A stretch of 64,000 nt of DNA from Megaustenia siamemsis (taxonomy: Eukaryota > Mollusca > Gastropoda > Stylommatophora > Ariophantidae). How positions within the stretch are numbered: position 1 is the stretch's first letter; each line of letters starts with the position of its first letter. The position numbers and the translations under genes were made by a program. This document shows positions 12,669 through 23,875 of the stretch, one piece after another. The notes under the pieces are model-generated. The model saw nothing but the letters and a program-made list of their open reading frames with translations, was not told where the DNA came from and did no database searches. The DNA is taken from positions 84,985,015 through 85,049,014 of the forward strand of contig JAVIAB010000156.1 in the NCBI GenBank assembly GCA_032433765.1, written 5' to 3'.

Positions 12669-12800
12669 GATCAGGGGAGGCTTCAGCCACGAGGAAACCG
12701 CAGGTTCGATACACAACTTTAAAAATCTCTGTTGGTGGGAACTGAACCCGGGACTTTACTGTCCAGTGGGCGAAGCCTTACTTCTGGACTAACCCTATCC
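12669..12800 (-). mobile_element. tRNA-derived SINE-like element
   Basis: On the minus strand, TAGTCCAGAAG fits the RNA polymerase III A box (TRGYNNARNNG) exactly. 43 bases later GGTTCAGTTCC fits the B box (GGTTCRANNCC) at 10 of 11 positions. Spacing and order are those of a tRNA promoter. The flanks do not pair as an acceptor stem, so it is not a working tRNA but a SINE head or tRNA pseudogene. The body continues towards 12670. It sits exactly between a 31-bp and a 30-bp array. A C-run and T-run lie just to the right (about 12814-12830). Confidence 0.55.
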
Positions 12801-12835
12801 CAAACTCCCTTATCCCCCCCCCCTTTTTTCCGCAA

Positions 12836-13169
12836 AAATATGAGTAGCAGGAAGAGTTGCAGCTAAAATGTGAGTAGCAGGAAGAGTTGCAGCTAAAATG
12901 TGAGTAGCAGGAAGAGTTGCAGCTAAAATATGAGTAGCAGGAAGAGTTGCAGCTAAAATGTGAGTAGCAGGAAGAGTTGCAGCTAAAATGTGAGTAGCAG
13001 GAAGAGTTGCAGCTAAAATATGAGTAGCAGGAAGAGTTGCAGCTAAAATATGAGTAGCAGGAAGAGTTGCAGCTAAAATGTGAGTAGCAGGAAGAGTTGC
13101 AGCTTAAATATGAGTAGCAGGAAGAGTTGCAGCTAAAATGTGAGTAGCAGGAAGAGTTGCAGCTAAAAT
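12836..13169. repeat. 30-bp minisatellite array, 11 copies
   Basis: Eleven almost identical copies of a 30-bp unit, ATGAGTAGCAGGAAGAGTTG plus CAGCTAAAAT. The only variation is TG or TA at the unit joint and one CTTAAAT unit. The minus strand is open for 141 codons with a ten-residue Cys/Ser-rich repeat, an artefact of the period. Confidence 0.96.
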
Positions 13170-13354
13170 GAAAATCTATCAAGTAACGATTGATAGAAGC
13201 CACAGCTTTAGGGTCACTGAAGTTTGGGATAAGTTGGTGTCTGTAGCTTGATGGTTATCACGATACTATAGAAGTAACAAACAGAACGTCTACGTCGGCA
13301 TCAAGGTAGATGGAAGGAAGCCAGGAAATGTTCCAGTGTGTGTCTACTTGCACA

Positions 13355-13990
13355 TCTCGTAAATAAGTGACGGGAAGTATCAGGTAGACAAAGAAAAAAT
13401 TAATAAGTGACGGGAAATGTCAGGCAGGCAAAGAAAAAAACTAATAAGTGACGGGGAGTGTCAGGCAGTCAAAGAAAAAATTAATAAGTGACGGGGAGTG
13501 TCAGGCAGACAAAGAAAAAATTAATAAGTGACGGGAAATGTCAGGCAGACAAAGAAAAAACTAATAAGTGACGGGAAATGTCAGGTAGACAAAGAAAAAA
13601 CTAATAAGTGACGGGAAATGTCAGGCAGACAAAGAAAAAAAACTAATAAGTGACGGGAAAAGTAGACAAAGAAAAACTAATAAGTACGGAAGTACTCACA
13701 TCAAAGAAAAAATAATAAGTGACGGGAAGTGTCAGGTAGACAAAGAAAAAACTAATAAGTACGGGTGTCAGGCAGACAAAGAAAAAATAATAAGTGACGG
13801 AAATGTCAGGCAGATAAAGGAAAAACTAATAAGTGACGGGAAATGTCAGGCAGACAAAGAAAAAACTAATAAGGACGGAAATGTCAGGAGACAAAGAAAA
13901 AACTAATAAGTGACGGAAATGTCAGCTGACAAAGAAAAAACTAATAAGTGACGGGAAAGTCAGGCAGACAAGAAAAAACTAATAAAAATG
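13355..13990. repeat. 40-bp minisatellite array with a ragged right half
   Basis: About 16 copies of a 40-bp unit containing AATAAGTGACGGGAAATGTC and CAGACAAAGAAAAAACT. From about 13640 onward the units lose one to eight bases at many places (for example AATAAGTACGG, AATAAGGACGG, TGTCAGGAGACA). The left half is intact. The indels fall mostly in short runs, so either the right half is older or the consensus is poor here. Confidence 0.93.
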
Positions 13991-14861
13991 ACAAAGTAGC
14001 ATCGTAGCAAGAGTAATGTATACTCACATCAAAGGAAATAATATCAGGAGAAGCGGAGAATAATTGATCTAGACAACGATCCTGTACTGGTGTGAGGAAA
14101 GAACACAGAAACTAAATAAGCAAACACACAAGGAAACTCGGCATGAAAGTGGATTTATGGAAATGAGAAATGAAGAGAGAACACGGAAATAATGAAGTTT
14201 TGAAACTGCTGACAATGAGATTGATTTGACACGTTTTAGCAAGACAAGTAGAAACATAAAACTTACTGACTGCATTTTAGACAGGAAATTATAAGAGAAA
14301 GAAAGCAGAAGCAGACACAGAAAGTGATGGATCAAAGTACAACATGCGTCATCGAGCAAGACGAAGAGACAGTGGATGGTGGTCCATGTACTGAATCGAT
14401 GCGGAATGCACAAGATGATGATTGAAGCGTCATTAAGCAGTAGTTATGTGATTTGAGAACAAAAGTCTTGTTCTATTACAACCGATGGTTATAAGATTTG
14501 AGAATGAAAGTCTGGTTCTATTACAACCCACAACTACTAGTTTGATAACGAAAAGTCTTGTTCTATAGCATGCAGAATCGACAGGCCGTTAGTCCAGACA
14601 CCTGTCTGAAGAAATACGGCACTGGAGTGGTGCTGAATACAAAGTCAGAAATGTGCACTAACACTATGTGCCATGTACTCAGAGTTTGACTGGAAAAGGT
14701 AGGGGGAGGTGGGGTTTTCTTCAGATACTTGAGTTGGAGTAAGGGTTAGAGTTTTAGAGTTTTGATGAGACATTCGTATTAGATGTTGGTTTAAAGATTA
14801 GATGTTAAGGTTATGACCTGGAGGTTAAGAGTTGCATTTATGGTTGTGTTAGAAATATGGC
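13991..14861. other. Unique region, no gene seen
   Basis: AT-rich unique sequence. A minus-strand frame (14069-14413, 114 codons) gives a hydrophobic, Ser/Leu/Cys-rich peptide with no recognisable domain; I regard it as chance. Three loose copies of a segment of about 57 bp, with GATTTGAGAA and GTTCTATTACAACC, lie at about 14450-14562. Confidence 0.55.
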
Positions 14862-15612
14862 AGGGTCAGAGAACCATGACAGGGTCAGAGAGCTATGACA
14901 GGGTCAGAGAACCCATGACAGGGTCAGAGAGCTATGACAGGGTCAGAGAACCATGACAGGGTCAGCGAGCTATGACAGGTCAGAGAACCATGACAGGGTC
15001 AGAGAACCATGACAGGGTCAGAGAACCATGACAGGGTCAGAGAGCTATGACAGGGTCAGAGAACCATGACAGGGTCAGAGAACCATGACAGGGTCAGAGA
15101 GCTTTGACAGGTTCAGAGAACTATGTCAGGGTCAGAGAACTATGTCAGGGTCAAAGAACTATGCCAGGGTCAGAGAACCATGACAGGGTCAGAGAGCTAT
15201 GACAGGGTCAGAGAGCTTTGACAGGTTCAGAGAACTATATCAGGGTCAGAGAACTATGTCAGGGTCTGAGAACTATGTCAGGGTCAAAGAACTATGACAG
15301 GGTCAGAGAACCATGACAGGGTCAGAGAGCTTTGACAGGTTCAGAGAACTATATCAGGGTCAGAGAACTATGTCAGGGTCAGAGAACTATGCCAGGGTCA
15401 GAGAACTATGTCAGGGTCAGAGAGTTATGACAGGTTCAGAGAACTATGTCAGGGTCAGAGAACTATGACAGGGTCAGAGAACTATGTCAGTCAGAGTATT
15501 GCGTTACGGTCAGGAAATATGACAGGGTCAGAGAACTATGACAGGATCAGAGTATTGTGTTAGGAAACATGACAGGGTCAGAGAACTATGTCAGGGTGAA
15601 AGAATGATGTCA
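14862..15612. repeat. 19-bp minisatellite array
   Basis: About 39 copies of a unit GACAGGGTCAGAGAACCAT with indel variants of 18 to 20 bp. Unit types alternate (AACCATGACAG, AGCTATGACAG, AACTATGTCAG, AGCTTTGACAGGTT). Blocks of the same order recur at about 15080 and 15200. The right end decays from 15490 on, with an irregular unit containing GTATTGYGTTA seen twice. Confidence 0.94.
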
Positions 15613-15865
15613 GGATTAGAGAATTAAAGAGAGAGAATGTTAAAGAATAATATCAGGTTCAGAGTCATCTGTTACGAAATGGATAATTCGAGTAAAAAAC
15701 ATATTGTGGCAAAGAAAAGTACAAAAGAACCCAAGGCACACAAAGTGTCAAGAACTAGGATTAGAAAGAGGAATGAAAACAAATGTCAAAGAACGTTCTG
15801 GAACGATGACATGATGTCAGTCAATAAACATCAAACACGAAGATGACAGAGGTAAAAAAAAAAAA

Positions 15866-16074
15866 GTAAAGTGCCCCTTCACACCAAGTGGCGTATAGGG
15901 AATATGGTTTTAGTGACTATAAATTTTACAGACCTTCAGCACATGATTTTGGGGGTAATTTGGTCGGTATTACGCCCGTGCCGCTTTACTTTCCCAGAAA
16001 AAAATCCGGTACCCATTTAAGGTGGGTGAACCCGGAAGCCGTCGGTTGGGATCGAACCCTACTTCTTGTAAGAT
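15866..16074 (-). mobile_element. tRNA-derived SINE, 5'-truncated copy
   Basis: On the minus strand it contains GGTTCGATCCC, a perfect B box. The body is shared with 45706-45957: GCACTTTACTT at the 3' end, GTAATACCGACC in the middle and GGGTACCGGATTTTTTTCTG near the head. The plus-strand right end stops at CTTCTTGTAA, before the A box present in the other copy, so the promoter is incomplete. A run of A on the plus strand marks its 3' junction. The two copies in different contexts show that this is a dispersed family. Confidence 0.7.
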
Positions 16075-16149
16075 GACAGAGGGCAGGGTGTTTATGTTCT
16101 TGAAGAACGTGATACAGTTTCAGTGTCGGCAACATCAAACGTCCTCGAT

Positions 16150-16662
16150 GGCTCTGTCCTGTTTTAGTTTAACTTGTTCAACATTCACTATCCTGTTTTA
16201 GTTTAACTTGTTCAACATTCACCATCCTGTTTTAGTTTAACTTGTTCAACATTCACCATCATGTTTTAGTCTAACTTGTTCAACATTCACCATCGTGTTT
16301 TAGTCTAACTTGTTCAACATTCACCGTCGTGTTTTAGTCTAACTTGTTCAACATTCACCATCGTGTTTAGTCTAACTTGTTCAACATTCACCATCGTGTT
16401 TTAGTCTAACTTGTTCAACATTCACTATCCTGTTTTAGTCTAACTTGTTCAACATTCACCATCGTGTTTTAGTCTAACTTGTTTAACATTCACCATCGTG
16501 TTTTAGTCTAACTTGTTCAACATTCACCATCGTGTTTTAGTCTAACTTGTTCAACATTCACCATCGTGTTTTAGTCTAACTTGTTCAACATTCACCATCG
16601 TGTTTTAGTCTAACTTGTTCAACATTCACCATCGTGTTTTAGTCTAACTTGTTCAACATTCA
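16150..16662. repeat. 34-bp minisatellite array
   Basis: About 15 copies of a 34-bp unit containing TTTTAGTCTAACTTGTTCAA followed by CATTCACCATCGTG. Left-edge units have AGTTTAAC and ATCCTG; those to the right have AGTCTAAC and ATCGTG. One unit lacks a T in the T-run (near 16361). Confidence 0.96.
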
Positions 16663-16825
16663 CCACAAACGTGCCTTCATCTTATCAGCGCCCTCCTGTA
16701 GAGACTGCTCTCTGAATACATTCCCAGCTACTCCCAAAGCTCCAAGAAAAGACCAGACAAAGCTATCATCCAGTCACGACTACGACCTAACAAGCATATC
16801 TCGCCTGTTTCTGACATTCTCAACT

Positions 16826-17008
16826 CAGTATTTGCTGTGACTAAGATCACCAACTCAGTATTTGCTGTGACGAAGGTCACCAACTCAGTATTTGCTGTGA
16901 CTAAGATCACCAACTCAGTATTTGCTGTGACGAAGGTCACCAACTCAGTATTTGCTGTGACGAAGGTCACCAACTCAGTATTTGCTGTGACTAAGATCAC
17001 CAACTCAA
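16826..17008. repeat. 30-bp minisatellite, 6 copies
   Basis: Six copies of a 30-bp unit, CAACTCAGTATTTGCTGTGA followed by CTAAGATCAC or CGAAGGTCAC. The two variants are arranged 1-2-1-2-2-1. Open frames of about 60 to 90 codons on both strands (FAVTKVTNSV on plus) result from the period. The flanks on both sides are unique. Confidence 0.95.
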
Positions 17009-17269
17009 GCTGTAGCGTTTCCTAGACGCGCACTTTCTTTAGTGTCAGTTTGTAGCAGACTTGTTTTGACGACTCGGTGATGATTTACCAGATTTATCTC
17101 AATGGTTTTGGAAATGTGAAAACAGCGAATTGCTGACAGCATCAGCTGCTGTTTTAATCTGCTGCAATATCTTGAGCGAGGTAAAGAAAGAATTAGAAGA
17201 GAGAAGAAAACTTAGACAGGAATGTCATTGCACACAGCAGCTAACAGCAGGCACTGCATGTATCTCTAA

Positions 17270-17797
17270 CCACCGCATGAAGGAAACAATCAGAAAATAA
17301 CCACTACCGAGATGGAATGTGTTAGACATATAACAGGAAACAACCTGAGAGATAACATCAGAAATGAAGAACTGAGAAAAAAGCTAGGAATAACCCCCAC
17401 CACAACATACTAAAAGAAACCAAATAGATTTTAAAAAAACGCTTGCCATGTGATAAGGCAGAAAGCTTAAAACAAAACTCAACGAGCCTTCAATAAAAGT
17501 TACAGAACACCAGATCCAAAGGCCGACCATGAAAAATATGGTTGATAGAATATTATAAAACACCATGAAACATAGCGGCAAAGGCCAACAGAAAAACAAA
17601 AGATGGATTGATGTATGTTAGAAACACTAGAAAATATAACAGCAGGATAGGTCAACAGAAGAGCCAAAGATTGATTAGTGGAATATTAGAAATACTAGGA
17701 AACATAACAGCAGGAGATGACAACAGAAAATACAAGATGGAATATTAGAAACACTAGGAAACATAACAGCAGGAGAGGACAACAGAGGAGCCTCTTA
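17270..17797 (+). mobile_element. Decayed LINE 3' end with internal tandem amplification
   Basis: The plus-strand translation from 17282 gives ETIRK, stop, then TTTEMECVRHITGNNLRDNI and RNEELRKKLGITP. This aligns residue by residue with the element at 52.1-53.2 kb (TSTEMQCVIRMTGNSLRDKI, RNEELRKKLGIAP), so both belong to one LINE family. After frameshifts the match continues (IRQKA, TPDPKADHEKYG). The final coding segment, corresponding to GILEPLENITAAEANRRAKD in the other copy, is present about four times in tandem (17540-17796, unit about 60-66 bp). Multiple stops make it a dead fragment. Confidence 0.82.
17540..17796. repeat. About 63-bp tandem repeat inside the LINE tail, 4 copies
   Basis: Four imperfect copies of a segment containing GAATATTAGAAACACTAGGA and AACATAACAGCAGGAGA, followed by GACAACAGA. 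Copies start near 17546, 17610, 17670 and 17735. The single-copy equivalent lies in the LINE at 52.1-52.3 kb, so this repeat arose within the retrotransposon sequence or was copied from one that already had it. Confidence 0.8.
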
Positions 17798-18732
17798 AAC
17801 TCCCCTTGTCTCTGGGAGGTGAGATCCAACTTCTAACCCTCTTACCTCTCCCTTGTCTCTGGGTATTGAGATCCAACTTCTAACCGTCCTGGTTATCGCA
17901 GAAAAACAGAAAGTTCCGTGTACATTCTGCGCACGTTAAAGAACACTTGCCGGTTAAAAATGGAAAAGACTAGGCTAAGATGGCCTGTACACAGGCACAA
18001 TTATTTTCCAAACAAAACTCGAACTGTATCAAAGACAAATGTGTCGGGTCGAAATGTGCTTATGTAGCGGTTTTTTCGTAAATTAACCACACAGTTCATC
18101 CACTCCTATTTTAACGGTTAACGCAGAAGGAAAAGTCGAAAAAGGAAATAAAAGATCTCAAAAATGATTCTCGTTAAATAAAGAAAGTAACAAACATTTT
18201 AATCAAGATATCTTTTGACCGCCATGACTGTTTTATGTTGGTAAGTTTGTAAATGTTACAGAATTATTGTAATGATCTTTCCCATTGCAAAACATCACTT
18301 TAAACAAAAATAAATAACCCCCCACCCCCCCCCCTAAAAAAAAAATACAGTGTTGCCATGACAACGAGTGCTCCGTGGCTGAACACCGCCATCTTGTGTA
18401 TAGCTCATGATGTAAGGCGAGCTCTGATAAGCCAGGCCGCCGATAATCTGATGTCTCCAGCCTAGGCCCAGAAATGAAACGACGTTTACATCTCTAGAAA
18501 GGTGTTCTCACAATCTGCTGTGATGTCGTCAAGTGTGGACATGTAGACGGTTTAGGCGAATGAGTAGGACAGCTTTGCTGACAGAGGAACTAGCAGCTGT
18601 GAGGGGATCAATGGAGAGCACAACTCTGCGTTGACATTACCACAAGCAGCGCATTCATTCTGATGTCACAGTTCACAGATGCGACCCAGCTAGGACATGC
18701 ACGATATGAGCTTGACTATCGTCTGAACATGA
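17797..18732. other. Unique region with small direct repeat and homopolymer runs
   Basis: Two copies of a segment of about 47 bp (CTTGTCTCTGGG, GAGATCCAACTTCTAACC) lie at about 17807-17885. GCGCACGTTAAAGAACACTT (17930-17949) resembles a motif I associate with interspersed repeats of marine invertebrates; this is from memory and unverified. A C-run followed by an A-run lies at 18319-18345. No gene is supported. The short frame that starts at 18663 merely enters the 45-bp array. Confidence 0.5.
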
Positions 18733-21700
18733 CTCTTGTGATGGTCAGCTCAGACATTGACAAGTTTGTGAATTCTTGTCTTGTGATGGTCAGCTCAGAC
18801 ATTGACAAGTTTGTGAATTCTTGTCTTGTGATGGTCAGCTCAGACATTGACAAGTTTGTGAATTCTTGTCTTGTGATGGTCAGCTCAGACATTGACAAGT
18901 TTGTGAATTCTTGTCTTGTGATGGTCAGCTCAGACATTGACAAGTTTGTGAATTCTTGTCTTGTGATGGTCAGCTCAGACATTGACAAGTTTGTGAATTC
19001 TTGTCTTGTGATGGTCAGCTCAGACATTGACAAGTTTGTGAATTCTTGTCTTGTGATGGTCAGCTCAGACATTGACAAGTTGTGAATTCTTGTCTTGTGA
19101 TGATCAGCTCAGACATTGACAAGTTTGTGAATTCTTGTCTTGTGATGGTCAGCTCAGACATTGACAAGTTTGTGAATTCTTGTCTTGTGATGGTCAGCTC
19201 AGACATTGACAAGTTTGTGAATTCTTGTCTTGTGATGGTCAGCTCAGACATTGACAAGTTTGTGAATTCTTGTCTTGTGATGGTCAGCTCAGACATTGAC
19301 AAGTTTGTGAATTCTTGTCTTGTGATGGTCAGCTCAGACATTGACAAGTTTGTGAATTCTTGTCTTGTGATGGTCAGCTCAGACATTGACAAGTTTGTGA
19401 ATTCTTGTCTTGTGATGATCAGCTCAGACATTGACAAGTTTGTGAATTCTTGTCTTGTGATGGTCAGCTCAGACATTGACAAGTTTGTGAATTCTTGTCT
19501 TGTGATGGTCAGCTCAGACATTGACAAGTTTGTGAATTCTTGTCTTGTGATGGTCAGCTCAGACATTGACAAGTTTGTGAATTCTTGTCTTGTGATGGTC
19601 AGCTCAGACATTGACAAGTTTGTGAATTCTTGTCTTGTGATGGTCAGCTCAGACATTGACAAGTTTGTGAATTCTTGTCTTGTGATGGTCAGCTCAGACA
19701 TTGACAAGTTTGTGAATTCTTGTCTTGTGATGGTCAGCTCAGACATTGACAAGTTTGTGAATTCTTGTCTTGTGATGATCAGCTCAGACATTGACAAGTT
19801 TGTGAATTCTTGTCTTGTGATGGTCAGCTCAGACATTGACAAGTTTGTGAATTCTTGTCTTGTGATGGTCAGCTCAGACATTGACAAGTTTGTGAATCCT
19901 TGTCTTGTGATGGTCAGCTCAGACATTGACAAGTTTGTGAATCCTTGTCTTGTGATGGTCAGCTCAGACATTGACAAGTTTGTGAATCCTTGTCTTGTGA
20001 TGGTCAGCTCAGACATTGACAAGTTTGTGAATCCTTGTCTTGTGATGGTCAGCTCAGACATTGACAAGTTTGTGAATTCTTGTCTTGTGATGGTCAGCTC
20101 AGACATTGACAAGTTTGTGAATTCTTGTCTTGTGATGGTCAGCTCAGACATTGACAAGTTTGTGAATCCTTGTCTTGTGATGGTCAGCTCAGACATTGAC
20201 AAGTTTGTGAATCCTTGTCTTGTGATGGTCAGCTCAGACATTGACAAGTTTGTGAATTCTTGTCTTGTGATGGTCAGCTCAGACATTGACAATTTTGTGA
20301 ATCCTTGTCTTGTGATGGTCAGCTCAGACATTGACAAGTTTGTGAATTCTTGTCTTGTGATGGTCAGCTCAGACATTGACAAGTTTGTGAATTTTTGTCT
20401 TGTGATGGTCAGCTCAGACATTGACAAGTTTGTGAATTCTTGTCTTGTGATGGTCAGCTCAGACATTGACAAGTTTGTGAATCCTTGTCTTGTGATGATC
20501 AGCTCAGACATTGACAAGTTTGTGAATTCTTGTCTTGTGATGGTCAGCTCAGACATTGACAAGTTTGTGAATTCTTGTCTTGTGATGGTCAGCTAAGACA
20601 TTGACAAGTTTGTGAATCCTGTCTTGTGATGGTCAGCTCAGACATTGACAAGTTTGTGAATCCTTGTCTTGTGATGGTCAGCTCAGACATTGACAAGTTT
20701 GTGAATTCTTGTCTTGTGATGGTCAGCTCAGACATTGACAAGTTTGTGAATCCTTGTCTTGTGATGGTCAGCTCAGACATTGACAAGTTTGTGAATTCTT
20801 GTCTTGTGATGGTCAGCTCAGACATTGACAAGTTTGTGAATTCTTGTCTTGTGATGGTCAGCTCAGACATTGACAAGTTTGTGAATTCTTGTCTTGTGAT
20901 GGTCAGCTCAGACATTGACAAGTTTGTGAATTCTTGTCTTGTGATGGTCAGCTCAGACATTGACAAGTTTGTGAATCCTTGTCTTGTGATGGTCAGCTCA
21001 GACATTGACAAGTTTGTGAATTCTTGTCTTGTGATGGTCAGCTCAGACATTGACAAGTTTGTGAATTCTGTCTTGTGATGGTCAGCTCAGACATTGACAA
21101 GTTTGTGAATTCTTGTCTTGTGATGATCAGCTCAGACATTGACAAGTTGTGAATTCTTGTCTTGTGATGGTCAGCTCAGACATTGACAAGTTTGTGAATT
21201 CTTGTCTTGTGATGGTCAGCTCAGACATTGACAAGTTTGTGAATTCTTGTCTTGTGATGGTCAGCTCAGACATTGACAAGTTTGTGAATTCTTGTCTTGT
21301 GATGGTCAGCTCAGACATTGACAAGTTTGTGAATTCTTGTCTTGTGATGATCAGCTCAGACATTGACAAGTTTGTGAATTCTTGTCTTGTGATGGTCAGC
21401 TCAGACATTGACAAGTTTGTGAATTCTTGTCTTGTGATGTCAGCTCAGACATTGACAAGTTTGTGAATTCTTGTCTTGTGATGGTCAGCTCAGACATTGA
21501 CAAGTTTGTGAATTCTTGTCTTGTGATGGTCAGCTCAGACATTGACAAGTTTGTGAATTCTTGTCTTGTGATGATCAGCTCAGACATTCACAAGTTTGTA
21601 AATCCTTGTCTTGTGATGGTCAGCTCAGACATTGACAAGTTTGTGAATTCTTGTCTTGTGATGGTCAGCTCAGACATTGACAAGTTTGTGAATTCTTGTC

Positions 21701-23040
21701 TTGTGATGGTCAGCTCAGACATTGACAAGTTTGTGAATTCTTGTCTTGTGATGGTCAGCTCAGACATTGACAAGTTTGTGAATTCTTGTCTTGTGATGGT
21801 CAGCTCAGACATTGACAAGTTTGTGAATTCTTGTCTTGTGATGGTCAGCTCAGACATTGACAAGTTTGTGAATTCTTGTCTTGTGATGGTCAGCTCAGAC
21901 ATTGACAAATTTGTGAATTCTTGTCTTGTGATGGTCAGCTCAGACATTGACAAGTTTGTGAATTCTTGTCTTGTGATGGTCAGCTCAGACATTGACAAGT
22001 TTGTGAATTCTTGTCTTGTGATGGTCAGCTCAGACATTGACAAGTTTGTGAATTCTGTCTTGTGATGGTCAGCTCAGACATTGACAAGTTTGTGAATTCT
22101 TGTCTTGTGATGGTCAGCTCAGACATTGACAAGTTGTGAATTCTTGTCTTGTGATGGTCAGCTCAGACATTGACAAATTTGTGAATTCTTGTCTTGTGAT
22201 GGTCAGCTCAGACATTGACAAGTTTGTGAATTCTTGTCTTGTGATGGTCAGCTCAGACATTGACAAGTTTGTGAATTCTGTCTTGTGATGGTCAGCTCAG
22301 ACATTGACAAGTTTGTGAATTCTTGTCTTGTGATGGTCAGCTCAGACATTGACAAGTTGTGAATTCTTGTCTTGTGATGGTCAGCTCAGACATTGACAAG
22401 TTTGTGAATCCTTGTCTTGTGATGGTCAGCTCAGACATTGACAAGTTTGTGAATTCTTGTCTTGTGATGGTCAGCTCAGACATTGACAAGTTTGTGAATT
22501 CTTGTCTTGTGATGATCAGCTCAGACATTGACAAGTTTGTGAATTCTTGTCTTGTGATGGTCAGCTCAGACATTGACAAGTTTGTGAATTCTTATCTTGT
22601 GATGGTCAGCTCAGACATTGACAAGTTTGTAAATCCTTGTCTTGTGATGATCAGCTCAGACATTGACAAGTTTGTGAATTCTTGTCTTGTGATGGTCAGC
22701 TCAGACATTACAAGTTTGTGAATTCTTGTCTTGTGATGATCAGCTCAGACATTGGCAAGTTTGTGAATTCTTGTCTTGTGATGATCAGCTCAGACATTGA
22801 CAAATTTGTGAATTCTTGTCTTGTGATGGTCAGCTCAGACATTGACAAGTTTGTGAATTCTTGTCTTGTGATGGTCAGCTCAGACATTGACAAGTTTGTG
22901 AATTCTTGTCTTGTGATGATCAGCTCAGACATTGACAAGTTTGTGAATTCTTGTCTTGTGATGGTCAGCTCAGACATTGACAAGTTGTGAATTCTTGTCT
23001 TGTGATGGTCAGCTCAGACATTGACAAGTTTGTGAATTCT
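18733..23040. repeat. 45-bp minisatellite array, about 96 copies
   Basis: The unit contains GTGATGGTCAGCTCAGACAT, TGACAAGTTTGTG and AATTCTTGTCTT. Most units are identical; common variants are GATGATCAGC, AATCCTTG and CAAATTTG. The 45-bp period keeps frames open on both strands (up to 504 codons). Single-base deletions shift the frame at about 19080, 20615, 21066, 21146, 21438, 22053, 22133, 22276, 22356, 22707 and 22983, so no continuous protein exists. Each standard unit carries GAATTC. Parts are organised in multi-unit blocks (see findings). Confidence 0.97.
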
Positions 23041-23110
23041 TATATAGTGAATTAACAGTTTTCCTCTCCATGAACACGTTTGACGTATCCATTGACAACT
23101 TCCCAAGTAA

Positions 23111-23557
23111 CATCTTGAGTGATATTAGCTAGTGTAATGTTCTACATTGTCAATCACTATCTCGAGTGATATTAGCTTCTGTAATGTTCTACATTGTCAA
23201 TCACTATCTCGAGTGATATTAGCTTCTGTAATGTTCTACATGTCAGTCACCATCTTGAGTGATATTAGCGTCTGTAATGTTCTACATTGTCAGTCACCAT
23301 CTTGAGTGATATTAGCTTCTGTAATGTTCTACATTGTCAGTCACCATCTTGAGTGATATTAGCTAGTGTAATGTTCTACATTGTCAGTCACCATCTTGAG
23401 TGATATTAGCTAGTGTAATGTTCTACATTGTCAGTCACCATCTTGAGTGATATTAGCTTCTGTAATGTTCTACATTGTCAGTCACCATCTTGAGTGATAT
23501 TAGCTAGTGTAATGTTCTACATTGTCAGTCACCATCTTGAGTGATATTAGCTTCTGT
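23111..23557. repeat. 47-bp minisatellite array
   Basis: About 9.5 copies of a 47-bp unit containing GAGTGATATTAGCTTCTGTA and ATGTTCTACATTGTCAGTCA. Variants are GCTAGTG in place of GCTTCTG, and CACTATCTCGAG in the first units in place of CACCATCTTGAG. Confidence 0.96.
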
Positions 23558-23875
23558 AGCAATGTTCCCGACGATTGTTGTTCTGTTTCTTGCCAACGTC
23601 TCCTGTGAGTGCACCGTGTTCCACATCAATACTCTCCACTTATCCTTGCTTTCAATTGTAAGAAGTGTCCTCAACAGTAACTAAGAGTTTAGACAAACGA
23701 AACATTTACGTTCTGGAACTGACAGTTCACAGGCTGCATTGAGTTCAGTCCAATGTAGCCCAATGTAGCTCAGTATAGCTCATGTAGCCCAATGTCAACT
23801 GTTGAGTCACGTTCAATATTCTGTCCACTAAACCAAAACCCTCATATGTATGTGGCAGACTTTACTCTAAAGAGT
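23558..23875. other. Unique spacer, no gene seen
   Basis: Unique sequence with a small cluster of near-repeats of CAATGTAGC, CAGTATAGCTC and CATGTAGCC (23750-23800). Nothing else is recognisable. Confidence 0.6.

Noticed and set aside
12700..12800. Functional tRNA gene on the minus strand
   Set aside because: A and B boxes are present but no acceptor stem forms and the T stem pairs only in part. Better read as a SINE head or tRNA pseudogene.
12836..13169. CRISPR array (30-bp repeats)
   Set aside because: There are no unique spacers between units; copies are directly head to tail. Elements around it are eukaryotic retroelements. The same holds for the other arrays with 29-32-bp units.
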